A DNA stretch of 64,000 bases, from the NCBI GenBank assembly GCA_003671025.1, contig QWPW01000005.1, positions 46,199-110,198 on the forward strand, written 5' to 3'. Below the pieces are notes generated by a model, which searched no databases, was not told the DNA's origin, and worked only from the letters and a program-made list of their open reading frames with translations. The first letter of the stretch is position 1. Each line of letters starts with the position of its first letter. This DNA comes from Planctomycetota bacterium. GTDB lineage: Bacteria > Planctomycetota > Phycisphaerae > Phycisphaerales > SM1A02. Shown here piece by piece: positions 1 to 10,201 of the stretch. A program made the translations under genes and the position numbers.

Positions 1-1247
1 ACGATTTCGCTGGTGTCTTCGTTCGGCACAGGCAGCGACGATCCCTGCGAATCGGTAAGGGTCTCGACCTTGGCTTCACTCACGCTCGGCGCAAGTTCCA
101 TGCGAATCGAACCATCAGAAGAGATGAAGGGACGAAAGATTAGCTTGATACCCGAGTCGAGAAATTCCACGCTTTGCGTTGTCGCCGTTTGGGTCGTGGT
201 CGAGGTGAGGTAGCCCACGCGACGACCGATGAGAATCTGCGCGCGCTGGCGATTGAGCGCCATGACGCGTGGACGAGCCAACACCGTGGTGTCGGTCACC
301 GAGTCAAGAAGTCGCATGAATACGGCGACATCGTCAGACACCACACCCACGCGCATCGTCGACTCGCGTTCCCAGCCGGCGACACCAGTGTTGATCGAAC
401 TCGCTGCGCCCTCTCCCGGGGTCTTACCGACATCACCCGAGAAAAGATCGTCGGCACCTGAGAGCGGGTTGGTCAGGTTGGCAAAATCAAGATTGCCGAT
501 GATGGACACGTCAACGCCAAAGCCGTCCTTCTGCAACACCTTGGAAGAGACCACGGTGGACTCAACCACGACTTGCGCCGGTGGCGTGTCGATGTCCTTG
601 AGCAGCGTTTCGATGGCCTTCAAGTTTTCGGGAAAGTCGCTCACCACCAACATGCCTTGGAATGCCCAACTGTCAGTGCCGCCATCAGCGGCCGACGGTT
701 GAAAGCCTTTGTCGACATCGCCGACAAACGAGACCTTTCCCGTCTCCGAAAGAATCGGAGTGATGAACTCGCTGGCATCTTTGGCGTTGAGATACTCCAA
801 CGGAAAGTTGCGGCTCGACTTCTTCATGCGCGAGCGAACGATCTCGTCGAATTCCTCGCGCGTGAAGATGTACAAGAAGTTTCCTGACTCCTCCATCCGG
901 AAATCATTGGCCCGCAGAATCACCTCGAGCGCTTCGCTCAATGTGACATCAAACAGATTCGCGCTGACAGTGCCAGTGATGCCCTTGGAAGCCACGATGT
1001 TGCGATGCCCCTGCATCGCGAGCATTTGCAGTGCCTGCAGCACATCGGTGTCTTGAAATTGCACGGTGAAGGTCTCGCCCGCAGCATTGCCCTCGGTCGG
1101 CTTCACCTGCGCGGTTCCCGCGGATTCAGCGGGCTTTCCAGTGCTTTGCGCCATCGCGACACCGCAAGCGGCGAGCGTGGCGATGAATGTGGTATTGCGT
1201 GAGAGCGTGAAGAAACGGCGAAACGCGTGGTCGATAGTCGTCGTCAT
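1..1247 (-). CDS. pilQ: PilQ/GspD-family secretin, 3' truncated by window edge
   Basis: Reading the reverse strand from ATG at 1247 gives MTTTIDHAFRRFFTLSRNTTFIATLAACGVAMAQS...FTVQFQDTDVLQALQMLAMQGHRNIVASKGITGTVSANLFDVTLSEALEVILRANDF...VGYLTSTTTQTATTQSVEFLDSGIKLIFRPFI, typical secretin/PilQ. Absent from the ORF track because the stop lies outside the window. Confidence 0.88.
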   Translation of the reverse strand, partial: MTTTIDHAFRRFFTLSRNTTFIATLAACGVAMAQSTGKPAESAGTAQVKPTEGNAAGETFTVQFQDTDVLQALQMLAMQGHRNIVASKGITGTVSANLFDVTLSEALEVILRANDFRMEESGNFLYIFTREEFDEIVRSRMKKSSRNFPLEYLNAKDASEFITPILSETGKVSFVGDVDKGFQPSAADGGTDSWAFQGMLVVSDFPENLKAIETLLKDIDTPPAQVVVESTVVSSKVLQKDGFGVDVSIIGNLDFANLTNPLSGADDLFSGDVGKTPGEGAASSINTGVAGWERESTMRVGVVSDDVAVFMRLLDSVTDTTVLARPRVMALNRQRAQILIGRRVGYLTSTTTQTATTQSVEFLDSGIKLIFRPFISSDGSIRMELAPSVSEAKVETLTDSQGSSLPVPNEDTSEI

Positions 1248-1304
1248 AAGGTTGCTCGATGTGACTGTCAGTTGGTGACGAACGGGAATTGCCCCCTCGT
1301 CAAT

Positions 1305-1940
1305 TTATTTCGGCAGCGGCTTACCTTGGCGTCCATAAAGGAAGAGCTCGAAGTGTTCGCCGCCATGCTCCAGCACGACGCGACCTTCAAGCACCTCGGT
1401 CAAGACAAAGCGCATGTCGCCCGCACCCTCGAGTGCGTCCCCGATGCGATACATGCGCCCATCGATGACCGCCATCGACAATCCCCGTCCTGCGGATTGC
1501 AATCGGAACCGCTCCGTTGCTAACCGCGCCGCTTCAATGTCAGTTCCATGCGTCTCTTCGACGGCAACTGGTTCGACCTTCGGCACGCTCTCAACATTCA
1601 CCGCGTTAGGCACGGCGAATGTCGCATTGGGATAGATGTGCGGATCAATCCAGAAAGGGTCACTGCGAAACTCAAGCGTGGTGGGAAGTTCAGGATCGAG
1701 ATCGGGCACAAGTTCTGGGCCCTTGTTCGGTGTGGTTGGATCATCGGCAATCGCCGTCTTGGGAAGGCTGGTGAGAATGCGGATGCGCGCCCACAGGAGC
1801 AACCCCATCGGCTTGGCCAGTGCGATCACCGTGAACGCCGAGAGCAACACGATGGAGCCGCGCGGACCACGCGTCCAGCTGCCCACGCGTGAGAGCATGC
1901 TGCTGCTGGGCAGAACTTGCTTGTTTTTGCCGTGTTTCAT
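1305..1940 (-). CDS. PilP-like pilus assembly/inner-membrane protein
   Basis: 211 aa ORF, N-terminal TM, C-terminal small beta domain (YRIGDALEGAGDMRFVLTEVLEGRVVLEHGGEHFELFL); between pilQ and pilO-like with ATGA overlap. Confidence 0.6.
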   Translation of the reverse strand: MKHGKNKQVLPSSSMLSRVGSWTRGPRGSIVLLSAFTVIALAKPMGLLLWARIRILTSLPKTAIADDPTTPNKGPELVPDLDPELPTTLEFRSDPFWIDPHIYPNATFAVPNAVNVESVPKVEPVAVEETHGTDIEAARLATERFRLQSAGRGLSMAVIDGRMYRIGDALEGAGDMRFVLTEVLEGRVVLEHGGEHFELFLYGRQGKPLPK

Positions 1941-2572
1941 GGCGTTTCTCCCTCGCGCACAGATTGCGCGACACCGTAGACCGCATCAAACTCAAGTCGT
2001 GCTTGCACCAGCGGAATGTTTGTAGGCGACGGTTGCGGCTTGCCCGCGCGTCCCTCTTCGACGATGCGCGCGATCTCCACACGAATCGGTCGGACCAATC
2101 GAACGTCGTTCTCCGCGCGTTGCAGAAGTTCCATGACTCGGGCGAAGCTCGCGGTCATTTCAACGGTGACTGGGACCGCGAAGTACGGCGAATCCGTCGC
2201 AAGCGATGCCGGCAACGGGTCCCCCGCCACAATCGTTTGCGTGCCCACATCTGGTGCGGCGCCCACCGTCAACAGACGCATCAAGTGCGCTTGATCGGCA
2301 CGCGCAGGAATGGTGCGCAGAACCGCGAGCGCATCGCGTCGCGTGGCAATAAGTTCAGCGCGCGCTCGATCGCGTTCGCGGGTCACTGCGTCTCGTTGTG
2401 ATGCGCGTGCCAAGAGACGACCGGATTCGTCGGCGCGTGCTTGCGCTTGCTCGAGTGCTGGTCGAGTTCCAAACCACACCGTGCAGCCGAGCATCAACGA
2501 AGCCGCGATCAGGGTCAGCAGCGACGCACGCGAGGCGCGCATAAAGATGTGCAGTGCGTGCATGGTGATCAT
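1937..2572 (-). CDS. PilO-like type IV pilus assembly protein
   Basis: 211 aa, N-terminal TM then coiled coil, conserved order in pilMNOPQ-like operon. Confidence 0.65.
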   Translation of the reverse strand: MITMHALHIFMRASRASLLTLIAASLMLGCTVWFGTRPALEQAQARADESGRLLARASQRDAVTRERDRARAELIATRRDALAVLRTIPARADQAHLMRLLTVGAAPDVGTQTIVAGDPLPASLATDSPYFAVPVTVEMTASFARVMELLQRAENDVRLVRPIRVEIARIVEEGRAGKPQPSPTNIPLVQARLEFDAVYGVAQSVREGETP

Positions 2573-3228
2573 GGTTGTTCCTCGCGAGGAGCGATGACGA
2601 TTGCGGGGAGCTTCCAGCGCTTCTCCAGCTCAACGCGAAAGGTGATGCGGAACTCTCGTGCGTTTTTGCCGCGAAATTCCAGGCTTTTGCTCGACTCGAG
2701 GTTTACCCGTGACAACGGAGCGAGCGCCTCGAGCGCATCAATGATCACACCCACTTGCGATTCGGAAGACGCGATGCCGGCGATTTCACCGAGCAATTCT
2801 CGCGGCTCAACCGTGTCCTTCTGAACTCGTCGCGACTTGCGCACGGTGCCTTGCACGTTGGCGTACTCAAACTCCACGCGATCCAACACCGAGCCCGATG
2901 GCAACGCTTGCGCGATGGCACTCATCAATGAACTGGCGGGAATGGAAACCCCGAGGGCTCGCTGAACATCGAGTGACACTGCGATCGCGAGTCGCTCTTG
3001 TTCGATCGCGCGAATCTCGTTTTCAATTTGCACGACAGGCGCGCCTGCTTCATTGGCTTGCGCGAGAACATCGGCCGAGCGCAGCTCGATCCAACTTCCA
3101 AGAACGATCAACGCAGCGGCGACAACAAACATCACTCCCGCAGCGATATACAGCCGACGCGATGCAGCTTCAGCGGCAATGCGCGCTCGCGTGACCTCGG
3201 GAAGAAGATTGAACATGGTCGTCATCAT
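2569..3228 (-). CDS. PilN-like type IV pilus assembly protein
   Basis: 219 aa, starts MMTTMFNLLPEVTRARIAAEAASRRLYIAAGVMFVVAAALIVLGSW, PilN-like N-terminus plus TM. Confidence 0.7.
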   Translation of the reverse strand: MMTTMFNLLPEVTRARIAAEAASRRLYIAAGVMFVVAAALIVLGSWIELRSADVLAQANEAGAPVVQIENEIRAIEQERLAIAVSLDVQRALGVSIPASSLMSAIAQALPSGSVLDRVEFEYANVQGTVRKSRRVQKDTVEPRELLGEIAGIASSESQVGVIIDALEALAPLSRVNLESSKSLEFRGKNAREFRITFRVELEKRWKLPAIVIAPREEQP

Positions 3229-4409
3229 GCGGCACGTCCCATCGTGCGCAGCGCACTGCTGCTCACGGTTTCGGTTGCATCAGCATTCGCCGCGTCTTCG
3301 AGTTGCAGTGCGAATCTGGTGCGGCACGCAAGTCCAAACGCCGCAGTCCACGGCGCGAAATCTGCGTCGGGACCGTTCGCCTCGCTCGTCCCCCACGTTG
3401 TTGCGAGCGGCAGCTCTGCCTCACAACCAACCACCGTGGCGCGGCAGGTTGATTCAAGAATTCCAGCAAGACACGGCTCGCAGCTGTGTGGGCCCGTGAG
3501 CACGATGCGCGAAGGCTGGCCCCCGCGAAAGGTCACGCCGAAGTAGCGCAAACACAACGCGACCTCGCCTGCGAGCGCATCGAGAATTGCGCGCGTCGCG
3601 CCGAGTGCAGCTTCATCAGCAATCGAGTCCGCGCTGCTGCGCTCACCCATTTGCACACCATGGTTTCCCGCGCGAATCCATGCCATACGCCGCGCACGCA
3701 ACTGCGCCGCCTGCGCAGTTGACGTCGACAATCGAGAGGCAATCGCCGCATCGAGTGCGGCTCCGCCAATGGGAATCTCGCGACAAAACGCGATGCGATC
3801 ACCACGCATGCAGAGCACTGTTGACCCCGCGTGTTCGACATGAACTAACGCGCGAATGGTGCTCACATCCGCATCGCGACGATGACGACGCGAAAGCGCG
3901 CGCGCGACTGACGCGAAGCGCGGTTCAACGGCGATAGGATCAAATCCCGCGTCGATGAGCAGATCAAGCGCAGCCGCAAGTTCACCCGCAGCAACCGCGA
4001 CCACCAAGCGTTCCACTTTTCCATCCACGGCAATCGTCGGCGCACCAGTAGGAATCGCGTCGGCGATGATGGCCTCACGCGGCAGCGCCATGCGTTCACA
4101 GGCATCCCATGCGATCGCTTCTGTCGCGTCATGTCCAGTCAGTGCAGGAAATCGCGCGACATGCATCGCGGCAAAGGACGAAGGCAATCCGACGATCACT
4201 TCGCGACCAATGAATGGCACACGTCGCATCGCATCGACCGCACACGCGGCGCGCTCAACGATGCTCGCGTCTTCACTGCATCGCGCAACGGCGCTCTGGC
4301 ACGGTGTGTTTACGCCGATGCAAACCTGCATCGCACGCGGAGTTTCCGCGCCGAGATCCAGTCCGATCGGTCCAATCTTGCGATGCCAGGGCAAACGCCA
4401 ACGAGCCAT
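3225..4409 (-). CDS. PilM-like actin-fold pilus assembly ATPase
   Basis: MARWRLPWHRKIGPIGLDLGAETPRAMQV... actin-like N-terminus. ORF extends to 4532 but the internal ATG at 4409 fits the family start better. Confidence 0.7.
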   Translation of the reverse strand: MARWRLPWHRKIGPIGLDLGAETPRAMQVCIGVNTPCQSAVARCSEDASIVERAACAVDAMRRVPFIGREVIVGLPSSFAAMHVARFPALTGHDATEAIAWDACERMALPREAIIADAIPTGAPTIAVDGKVERLVVAVAAGELAAALDLLIDAGFDPIAVEPRFASVARALSRRHRRDADVSTIRALVHVEHAGSTVLCMRGDRIAFCREIPIGGAALDAAIASRLSTSTAQAAQLRARRMAWIRAGNHGVQMGERSSADSIADEAALGATRAILDALAGEVALCLRYFGVTFRGGQPSRIVLTGPHSCEPCLAGILESTCRATVVGCEAELPLATTWGTSEANGPDADFAPWTAAFGLACRTRFALQLEDAANADATETVSSSALRTMGRAA

Positions 4410-4544
4410 GAAGCCTCCCGCGCAAGCACTACGGCTTGTCGCATGAGGTTCGTCGGCGTTTCTGCGGGCGCGCTTTGGTGCTGCTTCGCGGACGGGGGGA
4501 ATTCGCCCGATCGTGTTGCAAATGTGCGCCAACGCCGTTTCCAG

Positions 4545-5168
4545 TTATGGGAGATTCGGCAGGCGTGTGACGCGAATCTTCGCCGTGAGCGGCGAGAGGT
4601 CGAGGCGATACGCCGCGTCAGGTGAACGCAACACGATGGCGCCGCCGGTGCCAGGAATTCCCGCAGCACCGACGCTTCCTCCGAGTTCATCAAACGTGAG
4701 TTGACGGGTGTCGCCGTCAAGCGCGACCGACTCGATACGCACCGAGCCGAAGCGATCGTCGTTACCCAAACGTACTGCGTACACACCGTCGTTCGCGCCG
4801 CTCATGAGTGGATCGGTGAGATAGTCCGCGGTCACCGCGTCGAAGTCTTCACTGAGATCCGCCTCAGCCACGCGCATGAGACACCAGCCGGTGCCGTCGT
4901 CGTAAAAGTAGATGCGACGAAATCCTTGATTGGCTAACGCATCGCTCTGCGCAAATGAAATGTCGGCGATCAACGCGCGCACCGCTGCTTGAGTATCAAA
5001 GTCGCCGCGCCCGCTCATCGATGGAATGAGCACCGCCGCCGCAAGGCCCAGCACTGCGATCACAATCAACAGTTCGATAAGTGTGTACGCGCGATGCACG
5101 CGTCGACGAAGCGCACGCGCGAGCGGCAATAGGCGGAGAGCGGTGAACGAAGAAGTGCTTGGAAACAC
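4545..5168 (-). CDS. GspH/FimT-like minor pseudopilin
   Basis: Prepilin signal RAYTLIELLIVIAVLGLAAAVLIPSMSG. Confidence 0.8.
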   Translation of the reverse strand: MFPSTSSFTALRLLPLARALRRRVHRAYTLIELLIVIAVLGLAAAVLIPSMSGRGDFDTQAAVRALIADISFAQSDALANQGFRRIYFYDDGTGWCLMRVAEADLSEDFDAVTADYLTDPLMSGANDGVYAVRLGNDDRFGSVRIESVALDGDTRQLTFDELGGSVGAAGIPGTGGAIVLRSPDAAYRLDLSPLTAKIRVTRLPNLP

Positions 5169-5183
5169 AGGAAATCCTCACGT

Positions 5184-5579
5184 TTACTGTGCACGCATGG
5201 CATCGCGCAACTTGGCGTAGTCAATCTCGAGTTCAATCTGATCGAGCTTCATGTCTTCGAAGTTACTGATCTGCGTGCGCAGCTTTCCGCTGGTCATCAG
5301 GCTGCGCATGTCGGTGACTTCTTGTCGCAGCGCGCGAATCTCGGAGATGAGTTCCAGCCGCTGCGCGCCGGAATCGAATGCCTGAATCGTGTTGCCCTCG
5401 GCAGCGCGTTGCTGCATGTTCAACGCGCTCGGTCCTGGCGGACCCGCATTCGCATCACGCACGAGCGCCGATGCTGTAAGCGCGAGCACCGCACCCGCTG
5501 CGACGCTCACAAGAATGGTGTTGCACACCAGTGCGCGACGAGCACGAGCGTGACCGAGAGTGGAAGCGGCATCATTCAT
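5184..5579 (-). CDS. small membrane-anchored coiled-coil protein in pilus operon
   Basis: MNDAASTLGHARARRALVCNTILVSVAAGAVLALTAS..., one TM then a heptad-like helix; in-operon position. ORF extends to 5690. Confidence 0.55.
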   Translation of the reverse strand: MNDAASTLGHARARRALVCNTILVSVAAGAVLALTASALVRDANAGPPGPSALNMQQRAAEGNTIQAFDSGAQRLELISEIRALRQEVTDMRSLMTSGKLRTQISNFEDMKLDQIELEIDYAKLRDAMRAQ

Positions 5580-5832
5580 GGTGGTAGTTCCCTTGCGGCG
5601 TGATGCGAAACTGATGAATTCGCAGTTGAGTGATTCGAGAATGACTGGAGTCGACGCGTGTCTTCGGCGCGCACAGGTCTTCGTCCCCACACGCTCGAAC
5701 TGGAACCGTTGCCTAGGGCGCGATTCAATCGCACTTCTGATCGGAATCCTTGCGCGCTGTCATCGGTCGCACTGCGCGAAGCACTGGGAAACCCTTGATT
5801 TCAAGCCTCGCACGCGTAATGAATCGCGCGAT

Positions 5833-6225
5833 TCACCATGTCGGCGCATCCGCGACAACCGTGGCATCAGTGCCTTGATAGTCGAGCGTAAGTTTCGATC
5901 CGTCCCAGTTCCAGGTGAAGCCCATCGGCAGGATTGGTTCGCGCTGCAGCAGCGGCGCCCAACTTCCATCGACGGAAGTCATGGCGACAAAGAGTTCGTC
6001 GGTGCCCTCGGGGCCAGAGGCCGGCGGCACCACTCCACTGTGACGAAGTTTGTACATCTCCACTTGTCCGCGCACGGCCACGAGTTGTGAGCGTGCCATG
6101 GTGAACGCAGCATCCTGCGCACTCGACGCAATGTTGGGCACAACGATCGCCGCAAGAATGCCGAGGATCACGACGACAATGAGGATTTCGATAAGGGTGA
6201 ATCCACGACGAACGAGTTTTTTCAT
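5833..6225 (-). CDS. type II secretion / type IV major-pilin-like protein
   Basis: MKKLVRRGFTLIEILIVVVILGILAAIVVPNIASSAQDA; prepilin peptidase site; purine-rich RBS upstream. Confidence 0.85.
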   Translation of the reverse strand: MKKLVRRGFTLIEILIVVVILGILAAIVVPNIASSAQDAAFTMARSQLVAVRGQVEMYKLRHSGVVPPASGPEGTDELFVAMTSVDGSWAPLLQREPILPMGFTWNWDGSKLTLDYQGTDATVVADAPTW

Positions 6226-6348
6226 GTTGTGATTCCTCTCGGATGGGGAGCGACGGACGAATGTCAAACCCACGTGCTCAGAGATTTCTAAGAAGCGGGC
6301 CGCGCGAATTTCTTCGCGCGGCCCGGATGGTTCGCAGACAAACTCAGA

Positions 6349-6750
6349 TCACCAGCCCTCGATCTCCGCGAGGGTCAGACCCTCAGGAAGCGTGGCGCCA
6401 GCGAACGTGGCATAGAGCGTTTCAACGTGTGGAGTTCCAGCGTTGTCGCCCCACACAAACCCGTAACCGGTTGGCAGCGTTGGCTCCTTCTGCAGATACG
6501 CGTCTTCGCCGTTTGGAGGCGTCAGCAGATCACTGAAGTCGGCAGGCAGATTGCCGTTGTTCCGCACGCGGAACAGTTCGACTTGGCTGCGGCACGTTTG
6601 CAGCTGGCTCTTGACGCTGCTCTCGGCGGCTTCTTGCGAAGCATTCGTGAACTGTGGAATCACGATGGCGGCGAGAATGCCGAGGATGACGACGACGATC
6701 AAAATTTCAATGAGGGTAAACCCGCGACGAATGGAGCGCTTGCTAATCAT
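6349..6750 (-). CDS. type II secretion / type IV major-pilin-like protein (paralog)
   Basis: MISKRSIRRGFTLIEILIVVVILGILAAIVIPQFTNASQEAAESSVKSQLQTCRSQVELF; the longer ORF to 7053 is probably an artefact. Confidence 0.87.
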   Translation of the reverse strand: MISKRSIRRGFTLIEILIVVVILGILAAIVIPQFTNASQEAAESSVKSQLQTCRSQVELFRVRNNGNLPADFSDLLTPPNGEDAYLQKEPTLPTGYGFVWGDNAGTPHVETLYATFAGATLPEGLTLAEIEGW

Positions 6751-7151
6751 GTGGTAATTCCTTCCCTCGGACATCGAACGCGAAGAGTGAGGCAAACCGA
6801 TCCGAGGAGGTTGTTCGGTCGCCAGAGTTTGTGCGGACTCACGAGAGTCCTTGGAAGTTCCGTCGTGCGCTCTCGCGAGCGACGGCGCGTCGTGTTTCGC
6901 TCCAGACAAAGCGCGTGGTGCGCTCGGATGGAGAGACGTCGACACCAATGCATCGTCGTGCGCACGGCTGATCATCACGATGGCCACAGAAACTAGGCAA
7001 GAGCGCATGCTCGGCAGCCTGCGCAATGCGCACCGCCCGCATCGCCCGCGCAAAGCAAACCAAAGTAGGTGTCTGCGGACTTCAAAGTAGGCGGTTGGGA
7101 CGCGCGTTCGCGGACGCTGTCAAACGCGCGGGCGTTTCTTAACGATGCGCG

Positions 7152-7532
7152 CTACAGAAAGCTCTCGGGATCGAATTGCACGGCGACGCGAAAGCCACGG
7201 ACGAGCTGAGCCTCACAGCGTTGCACCGTTCCTGCAGCTGCTCTACCTGCGCGATCGCTGAAGCCCAAACTTACGCGCGCGCCGAGGGCGATGGGAATAC
7301 GCGCGTGACCAGAAATCCACCAGGGCGCGGCTTCGAGTTGATCGAGTTCGATCAAACATCCCAAGTGCGCTCCGAGACCTAAGAGTGTCGCGCAGCCTTC
7401 GACGTTCCATCGATTGCATCCTCGACGATCGACTCGGAAGACCCGCTGCAACAATTCACGATCACGCCATGGCGCAATCCAAATGGTTGGCGAGTACTGC
7501 GGCGAATGTTGCGGGAAGGCCGTGACAGACAT
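7152..7532 (-). CDS. possible PilZ-like domain protein
   Basis: From MSVTAFPQHSP: ...WWISGHARIPIALGARVSLGFSDRAGRAAAGTVQRCEAQLVRGFRVAVQFDPESFL, weak PilZ-like beta pattern. Confidence 0.4.
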   Translation of the reverse strand: MSVTAFPQHSPQYSPTIWIAPWRDRELLQRVFRVDRRGCNRWNVEGCATLLGLGAHLGCLIELDQLEAAPWWISGHARIPIALGARVSLGFSDRAGRAAAGTVQRCEAQLVRGFRVAVQFDPESFL

Positions 7533-7655
7533 AGGACAAACACGCGTACGAGTGACGCGAGGAGTTCGGCACATCAAGCATCGGCGCATGAGAAACGGTG
7601 CCGCACAACGTCGTCGGACAACATCGTCGAGCGACGCGACCGCTATAAAGCGCGC

Positions 7656-8249
7656 ATGCAAGTCACCCCTATTGCGCGCCTCTGTGTCCCCGCAGGGACT
7701 GCCGCCGCCGCAGTAATTGCGCTCACCGCCAATGCGGATGCCGCAATTGAAGCGCGGCGATTTGCGCGACTCGCGCAACTCGACGACGTGCGTTTTCGCG
7801 CCGAGTTTGAGGAACTAATGGTGAACGGCGTGTACGTGATGCTCGCGCAACGCGTGTTAGTACTGCGCATTTCGCACGGAGGAGTTCGTACGCACGCGGC
7901 CATCGTTTGCCTTCGAGGCGGCAGCGGTGTGGCCCCCGCGCGAGCAGGACTCGCTGCCACGCCATCGATCGAAGCGATCCCAGACAACGGGGACGAAGAG
8001 TGCGCCGGCGCTCAACTGCGCCGCTTGCTTGAATCAGAGACCAAGCAGCGTCCTATCTTTCATGCGATCACCGCGGAGGGAACGACCTATTCGGCATTCG
8101 ACGGGGCACACGCTGTTGCCATCCTCGAAGTGCTTGCGCAAGGGCTCGCGCAATCAACGCCGTCCTCAGCGCTTGCAGCGGTTTTTGTCGGAGAGCCCCA
8201 ACCGATTCCGACAGGCTTGTTCGTCGCGGTCGCGCCCGCCGTTGATTGA
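7656..8249 (+). CDS. hypothetical protein
   Basis: 198 aa with hydrophobic N-terminus MQVTPIARLCVPAGTAAAAVIALTANADA; divergent from the PilZ-like gene. Confidence 0.5.
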   Translation: MQVTPIARLCVPAGTAAAAVIALTANADAAIEARRFARLAQLDDVRFRAEFEELMVNGVYVMLAQRVLVLRISHGGVRTHAAIVCLRGGSGVAPARAGLAATPSIEAIPDNGDEECAGAQLRRLLESETKQRPIFHAITAEGTTYSAFDGAHAVAILEVLAQGLAQSTPSSALAAVFVGEPQPIPTGLFVAVAPAVD

Positions 8250-8360
8250 GTGCGAGCTCATATGTGCGCCTAATGCTGATGGGCTGCAGATCTTCGAGTG
8301 CTACCATCGGCGAGGGGATGCTGCACGGCATCCCCACCACTCTGACAACCACGAATTCTC

Positions 8361-9506
8361 ATGACAACGATGACCCCTGCTGCTTCCCACCTCGCGCGCA
8401 CGCTGCTTCCAATGACCCCGAGCGCGGGGCGCGTGTACAACTTTTCGGCCGGCCCAGCTTGTATGCCCGAGTCAGTGTTGCAACAGATTCGCGCGGAGTT
8501 GCTCGATTGTCGCGGCAGTGGCATCGGCCTCCTTGAACTCTCGCATCGCGGCGCGATCTACGAAGCGCTCAACAACGAAGCGGAAGACGCGTGTCGTCGC
8601 GCGGCCAATGCGCCCAGCGATTACGCCGTCTTCTTCATGCCCGGCGGCGCCACGGTGCAGTTCGGTTTGCTGCCGCTCAACTTCATTCCCCTCGACGGCA
8701 GCGCGGCGTACATCGACACGTCGATTTGGTCCGCCAAAGCGGCGAGCGAAGCCGCGCGATGCCGCACCACCACCATCGCCTTCGATGGCAAAGCGTGCGG
8801 ATACACGCGCGTTCCCCGCACTGGTGATTGCACCATTGATGCGCAATCGAAGTACCTCTTCTATTGCCAGAACAACACCGTCGAAGGCACGACATTTTGG
8901 GAGCCGCCAGAAACGAACGTGCCGCTCATCGGCGATGCGACAAGCGACATCTTTTCGCGCCCGTGGAGTGTGGAGAAGCATGCGATGATTCTCGCGGCGG
9001 GACAAAAGAATCTCGGCGCTTCGGGCGCGAGTTTGATCATCGCGAAGAAAGACTTCATTGCCAGCGCCACCGCGAAACTGCCGCAAATCCTGCGCTTTGA
9101 AGATCACGCCAACGCGGGCTCGCGGCTCAACACTCCACCAACATTCGCCGTGCGCGTGATGGGTTTGATGGCCGAGTGGACGCTTGCAGTCGGCGGGCCT
9201 TCGGCGCTCGCTGCACACAACGCGATCAAAGCAAACTTGCTGTGGAACACCATTGACGGCTCGGGTGGTTTCTATTCATGGGGCGCGGAGAAGTGGTGTC
9301 GCTCGCACATGAACATCTGCTTCCGTTCGCCTGACGCCGCGCGCGATGCCAAGTTTGTCACCGAGGCCGAAGCCGCGGGATTGTTTGGATTACTCGGCCA
9401 CCGCGATGCCGGTGGTATGCGCGCGTCGATCTACAACGCGTTCCCCGCGCAGGGTTGCGAGATTCTCGCGCAGTTCATGGGCGAGTTCGCGCGTCGCAAT
9501 GGATAA
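8361..9506 (+). CDS. serC: phosphoserine aminotransferase
   Basis: RVYNFSAGPACMPESVLQQIRAELLDCRGSGIGLLELSHRG...FFMPGGATVQFGLLPLNFI, typical SerC. Confidence 0.95.
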   Translation: MTTMTPAASHLARTLLPMTPSAGRVYNFSAGPACMPESVLQQIRAELLDCRGSGIGLLELSHRGAIYEALNNEAEDACRRAANAPSDYAVFFMPGGATVQFGLLPLNFIPLDGSAAYIDTSIWSAKAASEAARCRTTTIAFDGKACGYTRVPRTGDCTIDAQSKYLFYCQNNTVEGTTFWEPPETNVPLIGDATSDIFSRPWSVEKHAMILAAGQKNLGASGASLIIAKKDFIASATAKLPQILRFEDHANAGSRLNTPPTFAVRVMGLMAEWTLAVGGPSALAAHNAIKANLLWNTIDGSGGFYSWGAEKWCRSHMNICFRSPDAARDAKFVTEAEAAGLFGLLGHRDAGGMRASIYNAFPAQGCEILAQFMGEFARRNG

Positions 9507-9542
9507 GTGCGCCGACGCACCTCGCACTTCGATTCATTCACA

Positions 9543-10199
9543 TCACTCGACACGCATCGTTTGATTGAGCGCTGCTCTGCCCGTGCTGAGTTGGAAGCGC
9601 TGCCGCGTGGCGCAGTAGTCGCGACCGCCTAAACGACCGATGGCCGCGAGTTGCGCTGAATCGATGTGCATACGTGGCTGCACCAACTGGTCATCGATGC
9701 GCGCGTGAATCACGCGACCCATGACCACGTTGCCTGCGCCTGCGCGACCTGCGGCGAACCGCGTCACGCTCATAGTCTCGCATTCGAAGCACACTGGACT
9801 CTCGACGACATAGGGCGCGCGGATGGTGGTGCACATCGCGCTGGTCAATCCCACGAGATCGAACTCACTCTCGCCAGGCGCGAGTTCTTCGGCGCACGCA
9901 ACGACGCGCGTGATCGTGCTCTCCACCGCGAGGCTGATGGAAAAACATCCTTGGCCACCTTCGTGCGTCGGTTTGGCATTGGCCAGCGTGTCCTTCTCGC
10001 CGCCATCACTGCGATTTGCTGGGCAGAACATCAGCACCATCGGGTCGCTCGAGGCCGCGTTGAAGAACGAAAACGGCGCGAGATTGAGTCGTCCCTGTGC
10101 GTCCATCGTTCCCACCACCGCGATAGGGCGCGGAACGATCGTTCCAATTAGTAAGTGGTAGCGCGCCGAGAGCGAGAGTGTTGCGGGATCAATCTCCAC
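9543..10199 (-). CDS. flavin reductase-like (FMN-binding) family protein
   Basis: RYHLLIGTIVPRPIAVVGTMDAQGRLNLAPFSFFNAASSDPMVLMF. Confidence 0.85.
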   Translation of the reverse strand: MEIDPATLSLSARYHLLIGTIVPRPIAVVGTMDAQGRLNLAPFSFFNAASSDPMVLMFCPANRSDGGEKDTLANAKPTHEGGQGCFSISLAVESTITRVVACAEELAPGESEFDLVGLTSAMCTTIRAPYVVESPVCFECETMSVTRFAAGRAGAGNVVMGRVIHARIDDQLVQPRMHIDSAQLAAIGRLGGRDYCATRQRFQLSTGRAALNQTMRVE

Positions 10200-10201
10200 G
10201 A

